Assembly: GCA_018889975.1 (NCBI GenBank)
Contig: CP076546.1
Coordinates: 1,860,001 to 1,924,000 of the forward strand
Source of the DNA: Bacillus sp. NP157
Lineage (GTDB): Bacteria; Pseudomonadota; Gammaproteobacteria; Xanthomonadales; Rhodanobacteraceae
Length of the DNA stretch: 64,000 bases
Direction of reading: 5' to 3'
Part shown: positions 26,923 to 35,879 of the stretch, in pieces
Position numbering within the stretch: the stretch's first letter is position 1
Layout of the letters: each line of letters starts with the position of its first letter
Position numbers and translations under genes: made by a program
Notes under the pieces: model-generated
The model's input: only the letters and a program-made list of their open reading frames with translations
Database searches by the model: none
Told to the model about the DNA's origin: nothing

Positions 26923-27597
26923 TCAGGCAGCGCGCCGTCTCCGCGCGCGCCGCAGCGCGAGACCGAGGGTTACCGCGGCCGTGGAGGCCGCAATCGCGGC
27001 CGGCATCCACAGTACGGCGAGTCCGGCGGAGCGGAACCCGGCGCCGGCCAGCACACCGCCCATCACGAACGATGATATGACAGCCATGCAAAGGACGACA
27101 CGGCGGCGGTCCCAGGATGCGCCCCCGGCCGCCTGGCCAAGTGCGACAGCGGCATCGGTAAACATCCCCGTCAAATGCGAAGTGCGAACGACGGCACCGG
27201 ACAATACCGTGCTCAGCCCGTTTTGCACGCCCATCGCGAGGCCAAGGCACGCCAGGCAAGACAAAGGCGGCAGCGTGCTGTCAGCTGCAACAGCAATGAG
27301 CGTGGCCTCTCCAGCCAGAAGCACGGAGGCACGAACCGTCGGCGCCCAGCGCGGCAACCGGTAGACGTATCCGCTTACTGCGCAGCCGAGGCAATACAAG
27401 AAAATGACAAGGCCGGCGCGTGCCACCAGACGGACGTCCAGAATCCCGACAGCGGCGGCCGCCTCCGAGGTTAACCCGGTCAGATGGGTAATGCCGCCGT
27501 GCTGCAGGAACAAAAGCGCCGTGACGTTGACCGCGCCTGCGACAACGGGAAGCAAGACGACCCAGAGCCAAATCCACCGCGGAAACACCGGCACCAT
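26923..27597 (-). CDS. DUF1275 (YoaK-like) membrane protein
   Basis: 224 residues with about six transmembrane helices. The family blocks VAGAVNVTALLFLQHGGITH, LTGLTSEAA and AMGVQNGLSTVLSGAVVRTS, HLTGMFTDAA match DUF1275, a conserved bacterial family of unproved transport role. It ends in a basic tail (LRRARRRRAA). A strong terminator follows about 100 bp downstream. Monocistronic in appearance. Confidence 0.85.
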   Translation of the reverse strand: MVPVFPRWIWLWVVLLPVVAGAVNVTALLFLQHGGITHLTGLTSEAAAAVGILDVRLVARAGLVIFLYCLGCAVSGYVYRLPRWAPTVRASVLLAGEATLIAVAADSTLPPLSCLACLGLAMGVQNGLSTVLSGAVVRTSHLTGMFTDAAVALGQAAGGASWDRRRVVLCMAVISSFVMGGVLAGAGFRSAGLAVLWMPAAIAASTAAVTLGLALRRARRRRAA

Positions 27598-28005
27598 CGA
27601 GTTCCCCTACGTCCTCGTCTTCATGGCTTCGAGCATCGTGCAACCGCAGCCGGGGTGTAAAGGCCGGCAGTGCGATGCGCAAAGCCGATGCCCCGATACG
27701 TGCTGTCCCGCGCCGCCTTGGCTCCTGACGGCCAAGCGAATTCGGGCCAGTGGAGACGGACGAGGGAGCGACGCCGACGAGCCATCACGAGCCTTCGGCC
27801 TGGCGCCCTTGAAAAACCAATATCTCTTGCGCGTTTTGCAGGCGTTTGCGTTGTCGGGGCCGGGCGGGGACAGGAAATCCGCGTCTGCCGGTCGCGTGAC
27901 AATGGTCACTGGGACCTTCGGTGAACAAGCCGTCCACGTGGGCTGCACGTCCTCCCCCACCTGTCTCCGCGCACAGTCCGCGCACCAACCACCGAGGGCT
28001 GCAAG
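27598..28005. other. Intergenic stretch
   Basis: No supported gene. Promoters for the divergent DUF1275 and CsbD genes should lie here. Confidence 0.4.
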
Positions 28006-28182
28006 ATGGACAAGAACCGTACCGAGGGCGCCAAGCACGAAGTCAAGGGAGCCGTAAAGGAAGCGGCCGGCAAGGTCACGGGTAATACCGCCAAGGAAGC
28101 CGCCGGCAACGTCGAAAAGAACGCCGGCAAGGTCCAGAAAGAAGTCGGCAAGGCCGCCGACAACGCCCGCAAAGGCAAATGA
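28006..28182 (+). CDS. CsbD-like stress protein
   Basis: 58 residues (MDKNRTEGAKHEVKGAVKEA ...), Lys/Ala/Gly-rich, with repeated GAVKEAAGKVTGN and NAGKVQKEVGKAADNARKGK, typical of CsbD-family general-stress proteins of unknown biochemical role. It is followed by a strong intrinsic terminator. Confidence 0.9.
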   Translation: MDKNRTEGAKHEVKGAVKEAAGKVTGNTAKEAAGNVEKNAGKVQKEVGKAADNARKGK

Positions 28183-28208
28183 CAACTTGAACCCATCACG
28201 GACGATGC

Positions 28209-28232
28209 GGGCGCCTCCGGGCGCCCTTTTTT
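28209..28232 (+). terminator. Terminator of the CsbD gene
   Basis: GGGCGCC/GGCGCCC stem with a short loop, then six T. Confidence 0.9.
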
Positions 28233-28234
28233 GG

Positions 28235-28500
28235 TCAATCAGGCACTAGAATGGCGGCAATCATCAAGGCAAAGCTGCCCATGGCCACGAGCGTGTCGCG
28301 CGTCGAGGGCACCGGGTAGGTACCCCGGCGGTAGCCTTAAATCGTTTTCCGGAGGGGCTGATACACGGGCGCCCTGGGCACGCATGCTTCAGGCCATGCG
28401 ATGGGCAGGAAAGCCCCCATAGCAAGGGCATGGCGGCGGCTCGGCGCCACGCACATCATGCCGGTTCCCCACATGGCCAAGCCCGCGGCCCCATGCCCTC
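28235..28500 (-). pseudogene. Broken copy of the 53687 membrane-protein family
   Basis: Read on the minus strand, HALAMGAFLPIAWPEACVPR and PLRKTI, then after an in-frame TAA, GYRRGTYPVPSTRDTLVAMG and SFALMIAAILVPD align throughout with the intact 99-residue protein at 53687-53986 (HALAMGAFLLSAWLEAFVPR, PLRKTVQGFRDGTYPSP). A Gln codon has become TAA, and the N-terminal codons are disrupted by a stop as well. Confidence 0.7.
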
Positions 28501-28836
28501 TTCTGCCAGCTCAAACCGATCAGCAATCCCCCGGACGGGCATCCTAGTACGGACAGCCCTTCGCAATCGTATAGGCGACCTGGCCCCCGGCCATGGCTGA
28601 TAATTCCGTGGTACAGCCCCGGGCCTCTCCCACACCCGGGAACCGGCAAATCGTGCTCTGCTCGGTATTGCAGTCACGGTGGGGCCATTGGCCCGCTTAG
28701 CCCAGACTTGGCTGAATGCCAGCCGGCCCCAAATGCTGCCTGCCGTGCGACGGAGGCGCTGGTGGCCCCACCCGGTCGGCAAAAGGAAGCCGAGCTAAGG
28801 ACCTGCCAAGGATCAGGGCCCCTGTTTGGCCCGCCG
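28501..28836. other. Intergenic stretch
   Basis: No supported gene. Confidence 0.4.
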
Positions 28837-28863
28837 AAAAAAGCGCCCGCATGTGCGGGCGCT
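28837..28863 (-). terminator. Terminator of the Gln/Gly-rich small gene
   Basis: AGCGCCCGCA/TGCGGGCGCT stem, with TTTTTT on the minus strand. Confidence 0.85.
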
Positions 28864-28868
28864 CCGGT

Positions 28869-29072
28869 TTACCTGTTTCCCTGTCCGGGCTCTTTGCCCT
28901 TCTGTCCGCCGCCGGACTGGTCATCCCTGCCCGGTTGCGTCTGGTCGTCGTCCTTCCCGGGTTGCCCGCCCTGGCCTGGCTGCTGCGTCTTGTCGGGCTG
29001 GTTGCCCTGCCCGGACTGATTGCCTTGCTGTCCGGACTGGCCCTGCTGTTTGTCGCGCCCTTGCTCGTTCAT
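28869..29072 (-). CDS. Gln/Gly-rich hydrophilic small protein
   Basis: 67 residues made almost only of Gly, Gln, Asp, Asn, Lys and Pro (MNEQGRDKQQGQSGQQGNQS ...), low complexity and probably disordered. The start at 29072 has a good AGAGGTG site and the gene is closed by a strong terminator, which supports expression. It recalls desiccation/stress-related hydrophilins, without clear homology. Confidence 0.6.
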   Translation of the reverse strand: MNEQGRDKQQGQSGQQGNQSGQGNQPDKTQQPGQGGQPGKDDDQTQPGRDDQSGGGQKGKEPGQGNR

Positions 29073-29412
29073 GGCACACCTCTTCCACCGCTGTCGGGAA
29101 GGTATTTGGGCGCCGATTGCCGTGATGGCGCCGGGTGGCAAACGTTACTTGGGGGTGAGGGTCTTCACGGCTGTGAAGGTATGGCTTTGGACGCCCTGCC
29201 TCCCCTCGATGCAGTCGTCAAACGCTTGAACCAGAAGTTGTCCAACGTTCCAGATTGGACGCCATCGCCGCGTAGGCAAAAGGCAGGGCAGCACTGCGAA
29301 GGTCCGTATGCCGCCGATGCCATGGAAGCTCTTGGCGCCCCACTCATGGGCAACCGGGACCCGGTACCAGTGGACGATGTCTGCCAGCCAACAACGTGAC
29401 GACCGACCAGCG
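29073..29412. other. Intergenic stretch
   Basis: No supported gene. Confidence 0.4.
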
Positions 29413-30159
29413 TCAGCGATGGAAATCAGGAACGACGGCGGGGCCGGTCGACGGGCGGGCAAAGTAATAGCCCTGTTGGAGCACCACACCCATGTCCGAC
29501 AGGGCAGATGACTCACCTGCAGTTTCTACCCCTTCGCCGATGACCCGCACGTCGAGGTCCGCGCAGAGCCGAACCATGTGGGCAACGATGCGCTGGCGAA
29601 CCCGATCACCATCGATGCCCCTGATGAGTCCGATGTCGAGTTTGAGCAAGTCGGGCTGGAAATCTGCAAGGAGGTTAAGGCCCGCATACCCCGCGCCAAA
29701 ATCATCGATGGCGGTCTGGAATCCACGGGCACGGTATGTGCGAAGGATGTTGAGCAGATGGGCGGGTTCAGCAACGGCCTCGTGTTCGGTCACTTCGAAG
29801 ATGATGTTGGCCAAGGGCCAACCGACCCGTTCCGCAGCGGCAAGGGTCGCCCGCAGGCAATGCTCGGGGTTGTAGACCGCATTGGGCAAGAAGTTGATGG
29901 ACACCAATGCCGGAAGACCGGACTCGACCGCGCATTCGAGCGCTCGCACGCGACAGGCCTGGTCGAAGGCGTACTGGTTATCAGTGCTCACAGCGCCCAG
30001 CACCTCTTGCGCCGATGCACCATCTGACCCCCGAACAAGTGCCTCATGGGCGAATACCGTCCCGGCTGTCACATCGACAATCGGCTGGAAGGCCATGGTG
30101 ATTGACTTACCGAACCCCTCCCCGTCGCGGCAAGCGCCACAAGCAAACGGCTTTCCCAT
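29413..30159 (-). CDS. EAL-domain cyclic-di-GMP phosphodiesterase
   Basis: 248 residues, a single EAL domain. The signature is present as HEALVRG (EAL), with SINFLPNAV (metal Asn), EVTEHE (Glu), AIDDFGAGYAGLNLL (DDFGTG-type), LLKLDIGLIRGID (Lys), GEGVET and QGYYFARP. The catalytic set appears complete, so it should hydrolyse c-di-GMP. A CGACRDGEG segment at the N-terminus holds two Cys that might bind metal or sense redox. ATG 30159 has a strong GGGGGAAGGGA site; an ATG 18 nt upstream is less likely. Confidence 0.9.
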   Translation of the reverse strand: MGKPFACGACRDGEGFGKSITMAFQPIVDVTAGTVFAHEALVRGSDGASAQEVLGAVSTDNQYAFDQACRVRALECAVESGLPALVSINFLPNAVYNPEHCLRATLAAAERVGWPLANIIFEVTEHEAVAEPAHLLNILRTYRARGFQTAIDDFGAGYAGLNLLADFQPDLLKLDIGLIRGIDGDRVRQRIVAHMVRLCADLDVRVIGEGVETAGESSALSDMGVVLQQGYYFARPSTGPAVVPDFHR

Positions 30160-30420
30160 CGTCCCTTCCCCCTTCATCCGACCTGTAACGGCCGATGCTT
30201 CCTAGACTAAACAGAAGCGCGATTGCATCTGTGAAGACGGGTTGCTGACGAGCCAACAGGGGGACATGGCCTGCAGGAACGTTTGGAACGCCATTTCCTC
30301 CGGGCCGGAGCCTTGCGTGGCCCGGCTGCCAGAAGCATCGCCAAACGTGTTGGGCAATTGGCTTGAAGTTGCATGCGCTGCTCAATCAACATCCTCCCCA
30401 GGCAAATGTGGGGGATGGCA

Positions 30421-30750
30421 ATGGGGCGAGTTCTGGTGGTGGCGTATCAACCCGCCGACGGCAAGCGTGAGGAAGTCCTCGAGCTTCTGGCGAGACAACA
30501 CACCCATGCCCGGAAGCTTGGCGTTCTCGATGAGCGGCGGCCCATCGTCTGTGAAGCCACAAACGGGGAAATCATGGTCGTCGCGGTCCTGGCCCGAGGG
30601 GCCGGGGTCGAGGCGTTGTTCCAGGACGAGGTCTTCCAGGACATCAATGCGAAGATGGCAAGCGTTGCCGTGGTGACGCCTGTCCGTACACTCACAGAGG
30701 CAAGTGCCACCTTCATCGACATCGCCCTGCTGCCCAACCGGGGCGGTTGA
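30421..30750 (+). CDS. Small dimeric alpha/beta-barrel-like protein
   Basis: 109 residues (GRVLVVAYQPADGKREEVLE ...). The alternation of a strand, helix (EEVLELLARQHTHARKLG) and strand (EIMVVAVLARGAG) resembles ferredoxin-like dimeric alpha/beta barrels such as ABM monooxygenases, but no family signature is clear. Starts at 30415 (too close to GGGGG) and 30421 are both possible; 30421 has better spacing. It precedes a receiver-domain gene on the same strand. Confidence 0.6.
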   Translation: MGRVLVVAYQPADGKREEVLELLARQHTHARKLGVLDERRPIVCEATNGEIMVVAVLARGAGVEALFQDEVFQDINAKMASVAVVTPVRTLTEASATFIDIALLPNRGG

Positions 30751-30853
30751 CGGACGGGGTTCTCTCACATTCGCGCAAACGCCCTCCGCATCGGTCACAC
30801 GGCATTTTGACGGGGCGATGGCGAGTGTGGGCCAACCCCGCGAGAGACCTCCC

Positions 30854-31227
30854 ATGACCAACCTGCCTGACGATGCACCACGCTGCCTTCTCGTTGAAGA
30901 TGACCCTGCAGTTTCCGGGGTCTTTGAACTCGTCCTGGAGGGCGGCGGATTCCGGGTGTGCAGTATCGCCGCTTCCGAGCAACAAGCGGTCGAAGCCATC
31001 GTTAACAAGCGGCCAGACATTGCGCTCGTCGATATCGATATTGAGGGCGGCGATTCGCTTGGCGTGGCAACGGCCCTTCTTGCAAAGGATATTCCCGTCG
31101 CGTTCGTGTCGGGCCACCCGCGTACTGTCCTGCCCTCCCCGTTCTCGACATTCCCATTTGTGCATAAGCCGGTGACGCGGGAGTGCTGCTTGGGCTTGCC
31201 CATGTCCTCGCCAGGACCCGGGTATGA
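30854..31227 (+). pseudogene. Single-domain response regulator, frameshifted near its C-terminus
   Basis: Receiver domain: LLVEDDPAVSG (acidic pair), phospho-acceptor in IALVDIDIEGG, AFVSGH (Ser) and FVHKPVTRE (Lys). After KPVTRE one base seems missing; in the other frame the expected last helix LLGLAHVLARTRV appears and stops at 31225-31227, exactly abutting the convergent gene at 31228. Without the shift the frame runs to 31285 with an unrelated tail. The core may still fold. It is related to the receiver at 51897. Confidence 0.65.
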
Positions 31228-31441
31228 CTACTCCCGGATGATCTGCCAACGGCCGTCCGCACCTTCCTGCCTGACCTGCACGTAAAACCCCCATTTCCTC
31301 GAGTGCGCAAGCCCGGTCACATGCCGCGTGCATGGCAACCAGGCCGTCCCTGCAGGAGCTCCCTTCTTTCCCGTCTTCGGAAACATGGCAGTCCGGGCCT
31401 GGCTGGAAAGGATGCATGATGCAGATGCGAATGAAAGACAT
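31228..31441 (-). pseudogene. Frameshifted DUF2188-like gene
   Basis: MSFIRICIMHPFQPGPDCHV, HAACDRACALEEMG, then in another frame FYVQVRQEGADGRWQIIRE: the whole is parallel to the intact protein at 26532-26744. The break is in a GGGGGTTTT run. The two genes are clear paralogs within the island. Confidence 0.65.
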
Positions 31442-31720
31442 CGACGCTCGGACGGCGTTCGCTGGAGGTGGCTGAGAATAACCATCCGTCGGGCATGGCC
31501 TCCACGCGGTCCGAGGAGAACCCCAGCCAGTTCTTGGCTGCCAGACACTTGCCGGAGAAGGATGTAAAGGCCCCCGATCCACTCATACCACTGGCCCCTA
31601 GCGGCAGCGACGCACAGCAGCGTGGCGCTTCCCATTGCGTGCGACCAAAAGCAGTCCCAGTCGAACTGTGCTGCCATGCCCGTTGGCCGGGCGCCGACCC
31701 ACGGCGCAGTAAGACCTGGC
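31442..31720. other. Stretch with no clear gene
   Basis: A minus-strand open frame here reads through into the pseudogene frame. It has no recognisable domain or ribosome site. Confidence 0.35.
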
Positions 31721-32674
31721 TCATTTGGGATGACCAACCGGCAGGACGAAAGCCAGCACGGGATTTAGCGCGGTCCAGGGAACGGTGTTGTGCGTCTGTC
31801 CGTCGAAGACCCAAGTCTCCAAGACCATTCCGTGCTGGTCAAAAAATGGTTTGACCAGGGCGGTAAAGTCCCGGACATTCCCAACCATGCGGGCGTACTT
31901 CACCTCGGCAGCGAAAGCGTGCTGGTCGACCGGCCACTTTTTCATGCCTTCGGTCAGCTCCTCCTCACGGCTGCCCACACCCATAAAGAGACTGACGTGA
32001 GGGCTCCCGGCTGAGACAGTCTTTTCAAATGTTGGGACCTCCCGAAAGACGGCGCGGTCGCTCCGCCACAGGGCGGGACTGATGGCGACGTAGCACGTGA
32101 AGTAATCCGGGTGCTTCAACATCGTGTGGACTACTGCCTGACCGCCGAGCGACCAGCCCAGCAGCGTCTGGTGCTTTGCGTCTACCGGGACCATGTGCCG
32201 GACACGGGGCTTGATTTCCCGCTGGATGGTGTCGATGAATTTCTCGTAGCCACCGAACTTTGCGTCCGGCCCAAGGTCCACCACCACCTTCTTCTCATAG
32301 GCGGTCAGGTCTTCAGGGGTAAAGTCGAGTGTCCTGTCCGCGCTGTTTGGCCCAGGACCACTCTCGATGCCGACCACGACAGCCTGCTCAAGCTCCAGCG
32401 CCTTCGCCTCGTTCCACACCGCACTCGCGAACGTACCAAAGAAGACATTGCCGTCGAGCACATAAAGTGTCGGATAGCCGGAGGCCGGCGGCGTTCCCTG
32501 GGGCACATACACCTTGACCCGGTACGACTCGCCATTGAATTTCGATACAAAGTCGAAATGCCTTGTGTAATCGATTGTCGCCTCGCCCACCCGGTCGGGC
32601 GCATGACTGGCGATGACAGAAAACAGGGGGAGGACTCCAAGGAAAGCTGCGGTGATACAGAGAATGGGGTTCAT
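31721..32674 (-). CDS. Secreted alpha/beta-hydrolase esterase (Fes/IroE-like)
   Basis: 317 residues. A signal peptide (MNPILCITAAFLGVLPLFSV) precedes an esterase-D-type alpha/beta hydrolase: PTLYVLDGNVFFG oxyanion region, nucleophile in LLGWSLGGQAVV, and a late catalytic His in FDGQTHNTVPW. Relatives hydrolyse siderophore esters or small acyl esters in the periplasm; the substrate here is unknown. It is next to, and on the same strand as, a GlxA-type regulator gene (53 bp apart), which may control it. Confidence 0.85.
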   Translation of the reverse strand: MNPILCITAAFLGVLPLFSVIASHAPDRVGEATIDYTRHFDFVSKFNGESYRVKVYVPQGTPPASGYPTLYVLDGNVFFGTFASAVWNEAKALELEQAVVVGIESGPGPNSADRTLDFTPEDLTAYEKKVVVDLGPDAKFGGYEKFIDTIQREIKPRVRHMVPVDAKHQTLLGWSLGGQAVVHTMLKHPDYFTCYVAISPALWRSDRAVFREVPTFEKTVSAGSPHVSLFMGVGSREEELTEGMKKWPVDQHAFAAEVKYARMVGNVRDFTALVKPFFDQHGMVLETWVFDGQTHNTVPWTALNPVLAFVLPVGHPK

Positions 32675-32727
32675 GAATTGCCGAGTCGATGGTGGGAGTG
32701 TGAGTGTCCACGGAGAGGCGATGGCCG

Positions 32728-33687
32728 TTACCCGGATTGCGACGTTATACGGGCGTTGCGTCGGATTGCCTGTGGAGATGCGCCGAACGTGCGCACAAAG
32801 GCCCGACGCATCCGGTCGACGTCGGCAAATCCGGTCTCCCGTGCAATGACTTCGAGCGACAGACGGCCCTGTTCGACCATCAGACGCGCCTGTTCCAGAC
32901 GCAGGTTCTCAATGGCCTTTGCCGGCGACTGGCCGGTCTCCTCCCGAAACGCACGCCGGAACTGCCTGACGCTCAGGTTGGCTACTTCTGCCAACCGCTC
33001 AACCGTGAGGGGAGCCTTCAGATTGCTCCGCGCAAAGACCAATGCGGTCTGGATGCGGTCGGTCTTTGTCCCGATATCGAGAAGGGTCGAGTGCTGCAAC
33101 TGCCCTCCGGCCCGTCGATGGAACATCACCATGCGTTTGGCAACCGTGCGAGCCGTCTCCACGCCGAGGTCGCGCTCGACCATCGAAACGGCCAGGTCGA
33201 TGCCTGCCGTCATTCCGGCGGACGTCCAGATGGGACCGTCGACGATGAAAATGCGGTCTTCCTCAACGCGGACTCCCGGATGGGCCTCTTGCAGTTTGCG
33301 CGCGTGCGCCCAATGCGTGGTCACGCGACGACCTTCGAGAACACCAGCCTTGGCGAGGTAAAAGGCACCGGTACACATCGAAGCCACACGTCGTGTGGTC
33401 TTCACCGCACTTCTGAGAAATTCAAGCAGTGCGGGCGTCGCCGTATACACGCCATCGAGCACCCCGCCGATGATGACTGTGTCGAAGCCCGCGTCAGCCG
33501 TTTGGGCGAAGCTGTCCGTCATCACGGAGTATCCAAGCGAACTACGGACCAAACCGCCTTTTTCCGAAATCAGATGAATCTCGTAGTGCGGGTTCTTGAC
33601 TATCTTGTTGGTCAGCTCAAAGACAGCGAGTCCGCCAAACACGATGACGCCAAAGTTGGGCACGACGATGTAGGCGATGCGCTGCAT
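32728..33687 (-). CDS. GlxA-family transcriptional regulator
   Basis: 319 residues. A DJ-1/PfpI-like N-terminal domain (RIAYIVVPNFGVIVFGG, VASMCTGAFYLAKAGVLEGR with the nucleophile-elbow Cys) is fused to an AraC-type DNA-binding domain (VERLAEVANLSVRQFRRAFR, GFADVDRMRRAFVRTFG). ATG 33687 has GGAGG upstream. It lies between the esterase gene and the divergent epoxide hydrolase/aldo-keto reductase operon, so it probably regulates one or both. Confidence 0.9.
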   Translation of the reverse strand: MQRIAYIVVPNFGVIVFGGLAVFELTNKIVKNPHYEIHLISEKGGLVRSSLGYSVMTDSFAQTADAGFDTVIIGGVLDGVYTATPALLEFLRSAVKTTRRVASMCTGAFYLAKAGVLEGRRVTTHWAHARKLQEAHPGVRVEEDRIFIVDGPIWTSAGMTAGIDLAVSMVERDLGVETARTVAKRMVMFHRRAGGQLQHSTLLDIGTKTDRIQTALVFARSNLKAPLTVERLAEVANLSVRQFRRAFREETGQSPAKAIENLRLEQARLMVEQGRLSLEVIARETGFADVDRMRRAFVRTFGASPQAIRRNARITSQSG

Positions 33688-33993
33688 GAGGCCTCCTCTA
33701 TGGCGTTGGTCTGCGTCACCCGATGCTCCCATGGTGCGCCGCTGTACATGACGATGGGAAGGGTAAAGCGCCGCCGAAGGGGCTGGGCCGGAGAACGGCC
33801 CACCATGGCCGAAAATGTCGGATTTGCGACCTGCTGAAGCCCTTTTGCCCGCCTAGCATTGAGCGGGGAAGGCCGGCTCTTCGTCCATCCCTGCCTCACG
33901 ACGCCCCCGACGTGGTGCCACGTGCTGCATGCAGGTGGCGTGTCACACCCCGATACCTCCCCCCCACGGGCTTTCGCACCCAAGGAGCGCCTC

Positions 33994-34956
33994 ATCAAAA
34001 CCTACGATATCCAGACCAACGGCATCACCTTGCACGTCACCGAGGAAGGTGAGGGCCCGACCGTGCTTTTTTGCCACGGTTTCCCGGACACGTCGCGCAC
34101 CTGGCGACGCCAGATGGAAGCCGTGGCCTCTGCCGGCTACCGCGCCATCGCTCCAGACATGCGCGGCTACGGACGGAGTACCGCCCCGAGCGATGCGGCG
34201 CTTTACACGCCCCTGCATACGACCGGGGACCTGGTGGGACTGCTTGACGCCCTCGGAGTCAATGACGCGGTACTGGTCGGCCACGACTGGGGCGCGACGC
34301 ACGCGTGGCAGGCGGCGCTGATGCGTCCGGACCGTTTCAGGGCGGTGTTCTCTCTGAGCGTGCCATACGTTCCGAGGTCCGATACCAGCGTCTTTGACCG
34401 CATGCGCCAGGCGGGACACGAAGAGGACTTTTACATGTTCGAGCAGGCCCAGCCCGAGGCGAATGACACCTGGGCCAACGCTGCCGTGACGATTCCGGGA
34501 ATCCTCTACTGGGCTTCGGGCCGTCCTACAACCGGCACGGGGTGGAGCCCCATGAATCGAGCGCGCGCACTGTATCGCCCGTCACCAACTCCGCTCCCGG
34601 CGTGGGTGGACCCTGCCTATGTCGCCCACAACATCGCCGAGTTCGAAAGAACGGGCTTCCACGGGGGCCTCAATTATTACCGGGCGGCCGAGCCCTACTT
34701 CGCCCTGTCGGCACCGTGGAAGGGAGCACGCGTTATCCAGCCTTCCTACTTTATCTGGGGACTGGCGGACGGGTTGCGGGAACTTTATCCGATAGGGCCG
34801 GAACAGCTGCGTGTCGGCGTACCTGACCTCGTCGGCATGGTCGAACTCGAAGATGTAGGCCATTGGGTACAGCATGAGGCGTCAGACGTCGTCAATCAGC
34901 ACCTCCTGGCATTCCTGCACACCGTAAGACAGCTCCCGACAAGGAAGGACTGCTGA
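33994..34956 (+). CDS. Epoxide hydrolase-type alpha/beta hydrolase
   Basis: About 320 residues. HGFPDTSRTWRRQM (oxyanion HGxP), nucleophile Asp in VGHDWGATHAWQ, cap-domain Tyr residues, and the catalytic His in DVGHWVQHEAS define the epoxide hydrolase family. The start is unclear: AAGGAG (33982-33987) is ideally spaced from an ATC at 33994, which is where family members begin, but ATC is a very rare start. In-frame GTG (33940) and TTG (33859) lie upstream without such a site. It overlaps the aldo/keto reductase start (TGATG). Confidence 0.82.
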   Translation: MKTYDIQTNGITLHVTEEGEGPTVLFCHGFPDTSRTWRRQMEAVASAGYRAIAPDMRGYGRSTAPSDAALYTPLHTTGDLVGLLDALGVNDAVLVGHDWGATHAWQAALMRPDRFRAVFSLSVPYVPRSDTSVFDRMRQAGHEEDFYMFEQAQPEANDTWANAAVTIPGILYWASGRPTTGTGWSPMNRARALYRPSPTPLPAWVDPAYVAHNIAEFERTGFHGGLNYYRAAEPYFALSAPWKGARVIQPSYFIWGLADGLRELYPIGPEQLRVGVPDLVGMVELEDVGHWVQHEASDVVNQHLLAFLHTVRQLPTRKDC

Positions 34957-35867
34957 TGCCACACGCAATTGATGCAAACCACGGCTTTACTCTGAACAAT
35001 GACGTTTCGATGCCGGCGCTCGGCTTTGGCGTTTTCCGCGCCGAGCCTGCGGAAACCGTTGGCGCCGTGCGAAGCGCCATCGAGCACGGCTATCGACTGA
35101 TTGACACCGCCTCGGTCTACAACAACGAGCGGGAAGTGGGCGAGGCGGTGCGCTACTCCGGGATAGCCCGTCCCGATGTCTTCCTGACGACAAAGGTGTG
35201 GATCACCGACTTTGGCCGCGACGCAACCCGCCGCGCCTTCGACCGAAGCGTACAGGCGCTCGGGACGGACTACGTCGACCTGTACCTTGTCCACTGGCCG
35301 GTTCCCGATAACTTCGGGGCGACCATTGAAGCCTATCAGGCAGCACAGGCCATCATGGCAGAAGGCCGCATTCGAGCCATCGGCGTTTGCAATTTCCGCC
35401 CCCTGGACCTCGACTTGCTTGTCCGTGAAACCGGTCATGTCCCAGCTGTAAACCAGGTCGAGCTCCATCCGCTCTTCAATCAGCCGGATGTCCGTGCGGC
35501 CAATGAGCGGCTCGGCATCGTTACGCAGGCGTGGTCCCCCATTGGTGGGATCAATCGCTACGGGCAGAAGCAAACGGGCGGCGAAGCAACCGCCGACCCG
35601 CTTTCAAATCGCTCCGTTGTCGCGCTCGCCGAGAAGTACCGTAAGACCCCAGCCCAGATTGTCTTGCGATGGCAGCTGGAAATCGGGACGTCTCCAATTC
35701 CGAAGTCGGTTAGGGCGTCGCGGATTGCCGAAAACATCGATGTCTTCGACTTCAGTCTTCTGTTTGACGAGGTCGAAGTCATCAGTGCGCTTGATTCCGG
35801 CGAGCGCGGAGGACCGGACCCGGCTGTCGTCAGCCCAGAAACATTTCCGCTCACCATTGCACGCTGA
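34956..35867 (+). CDS. Aldo/keto reductase
   Basis: 303 residues. The AKR signature GYRLIDTASVYNNEREVGEA with catalytic Asp and Tyr, LTTKVW (Lys) and YLVHWPVP (His) forms the full tetrad; the NADPH end IPKSVRASRI is present. It reduces aldehydes or ketones with NADPH. The start overlaps the stop of the epoxide hydrolase gene, and the second epoxide hydrolase follows 12 bp later, so the three form an operon suited to epoxide/carbonyl detoxification. Confidence 0.92.
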   Translation: MPHAIDANHGFTLNNDVSMPALGFGVFRAEPAETVGAVRSAIEHGYRLIDTASVYNNEREVGEAVRYSGIARPDVFLTTKVWITDFGRDATRRAFDRSVQALGTDYVDLYLVHWPVPDNFGATIEAYQAAQAIMAEGRIRAIGVCNFRPLDLDLLVRETGHVPAVNQVELHPLFNQPDVRAANERLGIVTQAWSPIGGINRYGQKQTGGEATADPLSNRSVVALAEKYRKTPAQIVLRWQLEIGTSPIPKSVRASRIAENIDVFDFSLLFDEVEVISALDSGERGGPDPAVVSPETFPLTIAR

Positions 35868-35879
35868 AGGGATAGCCCC

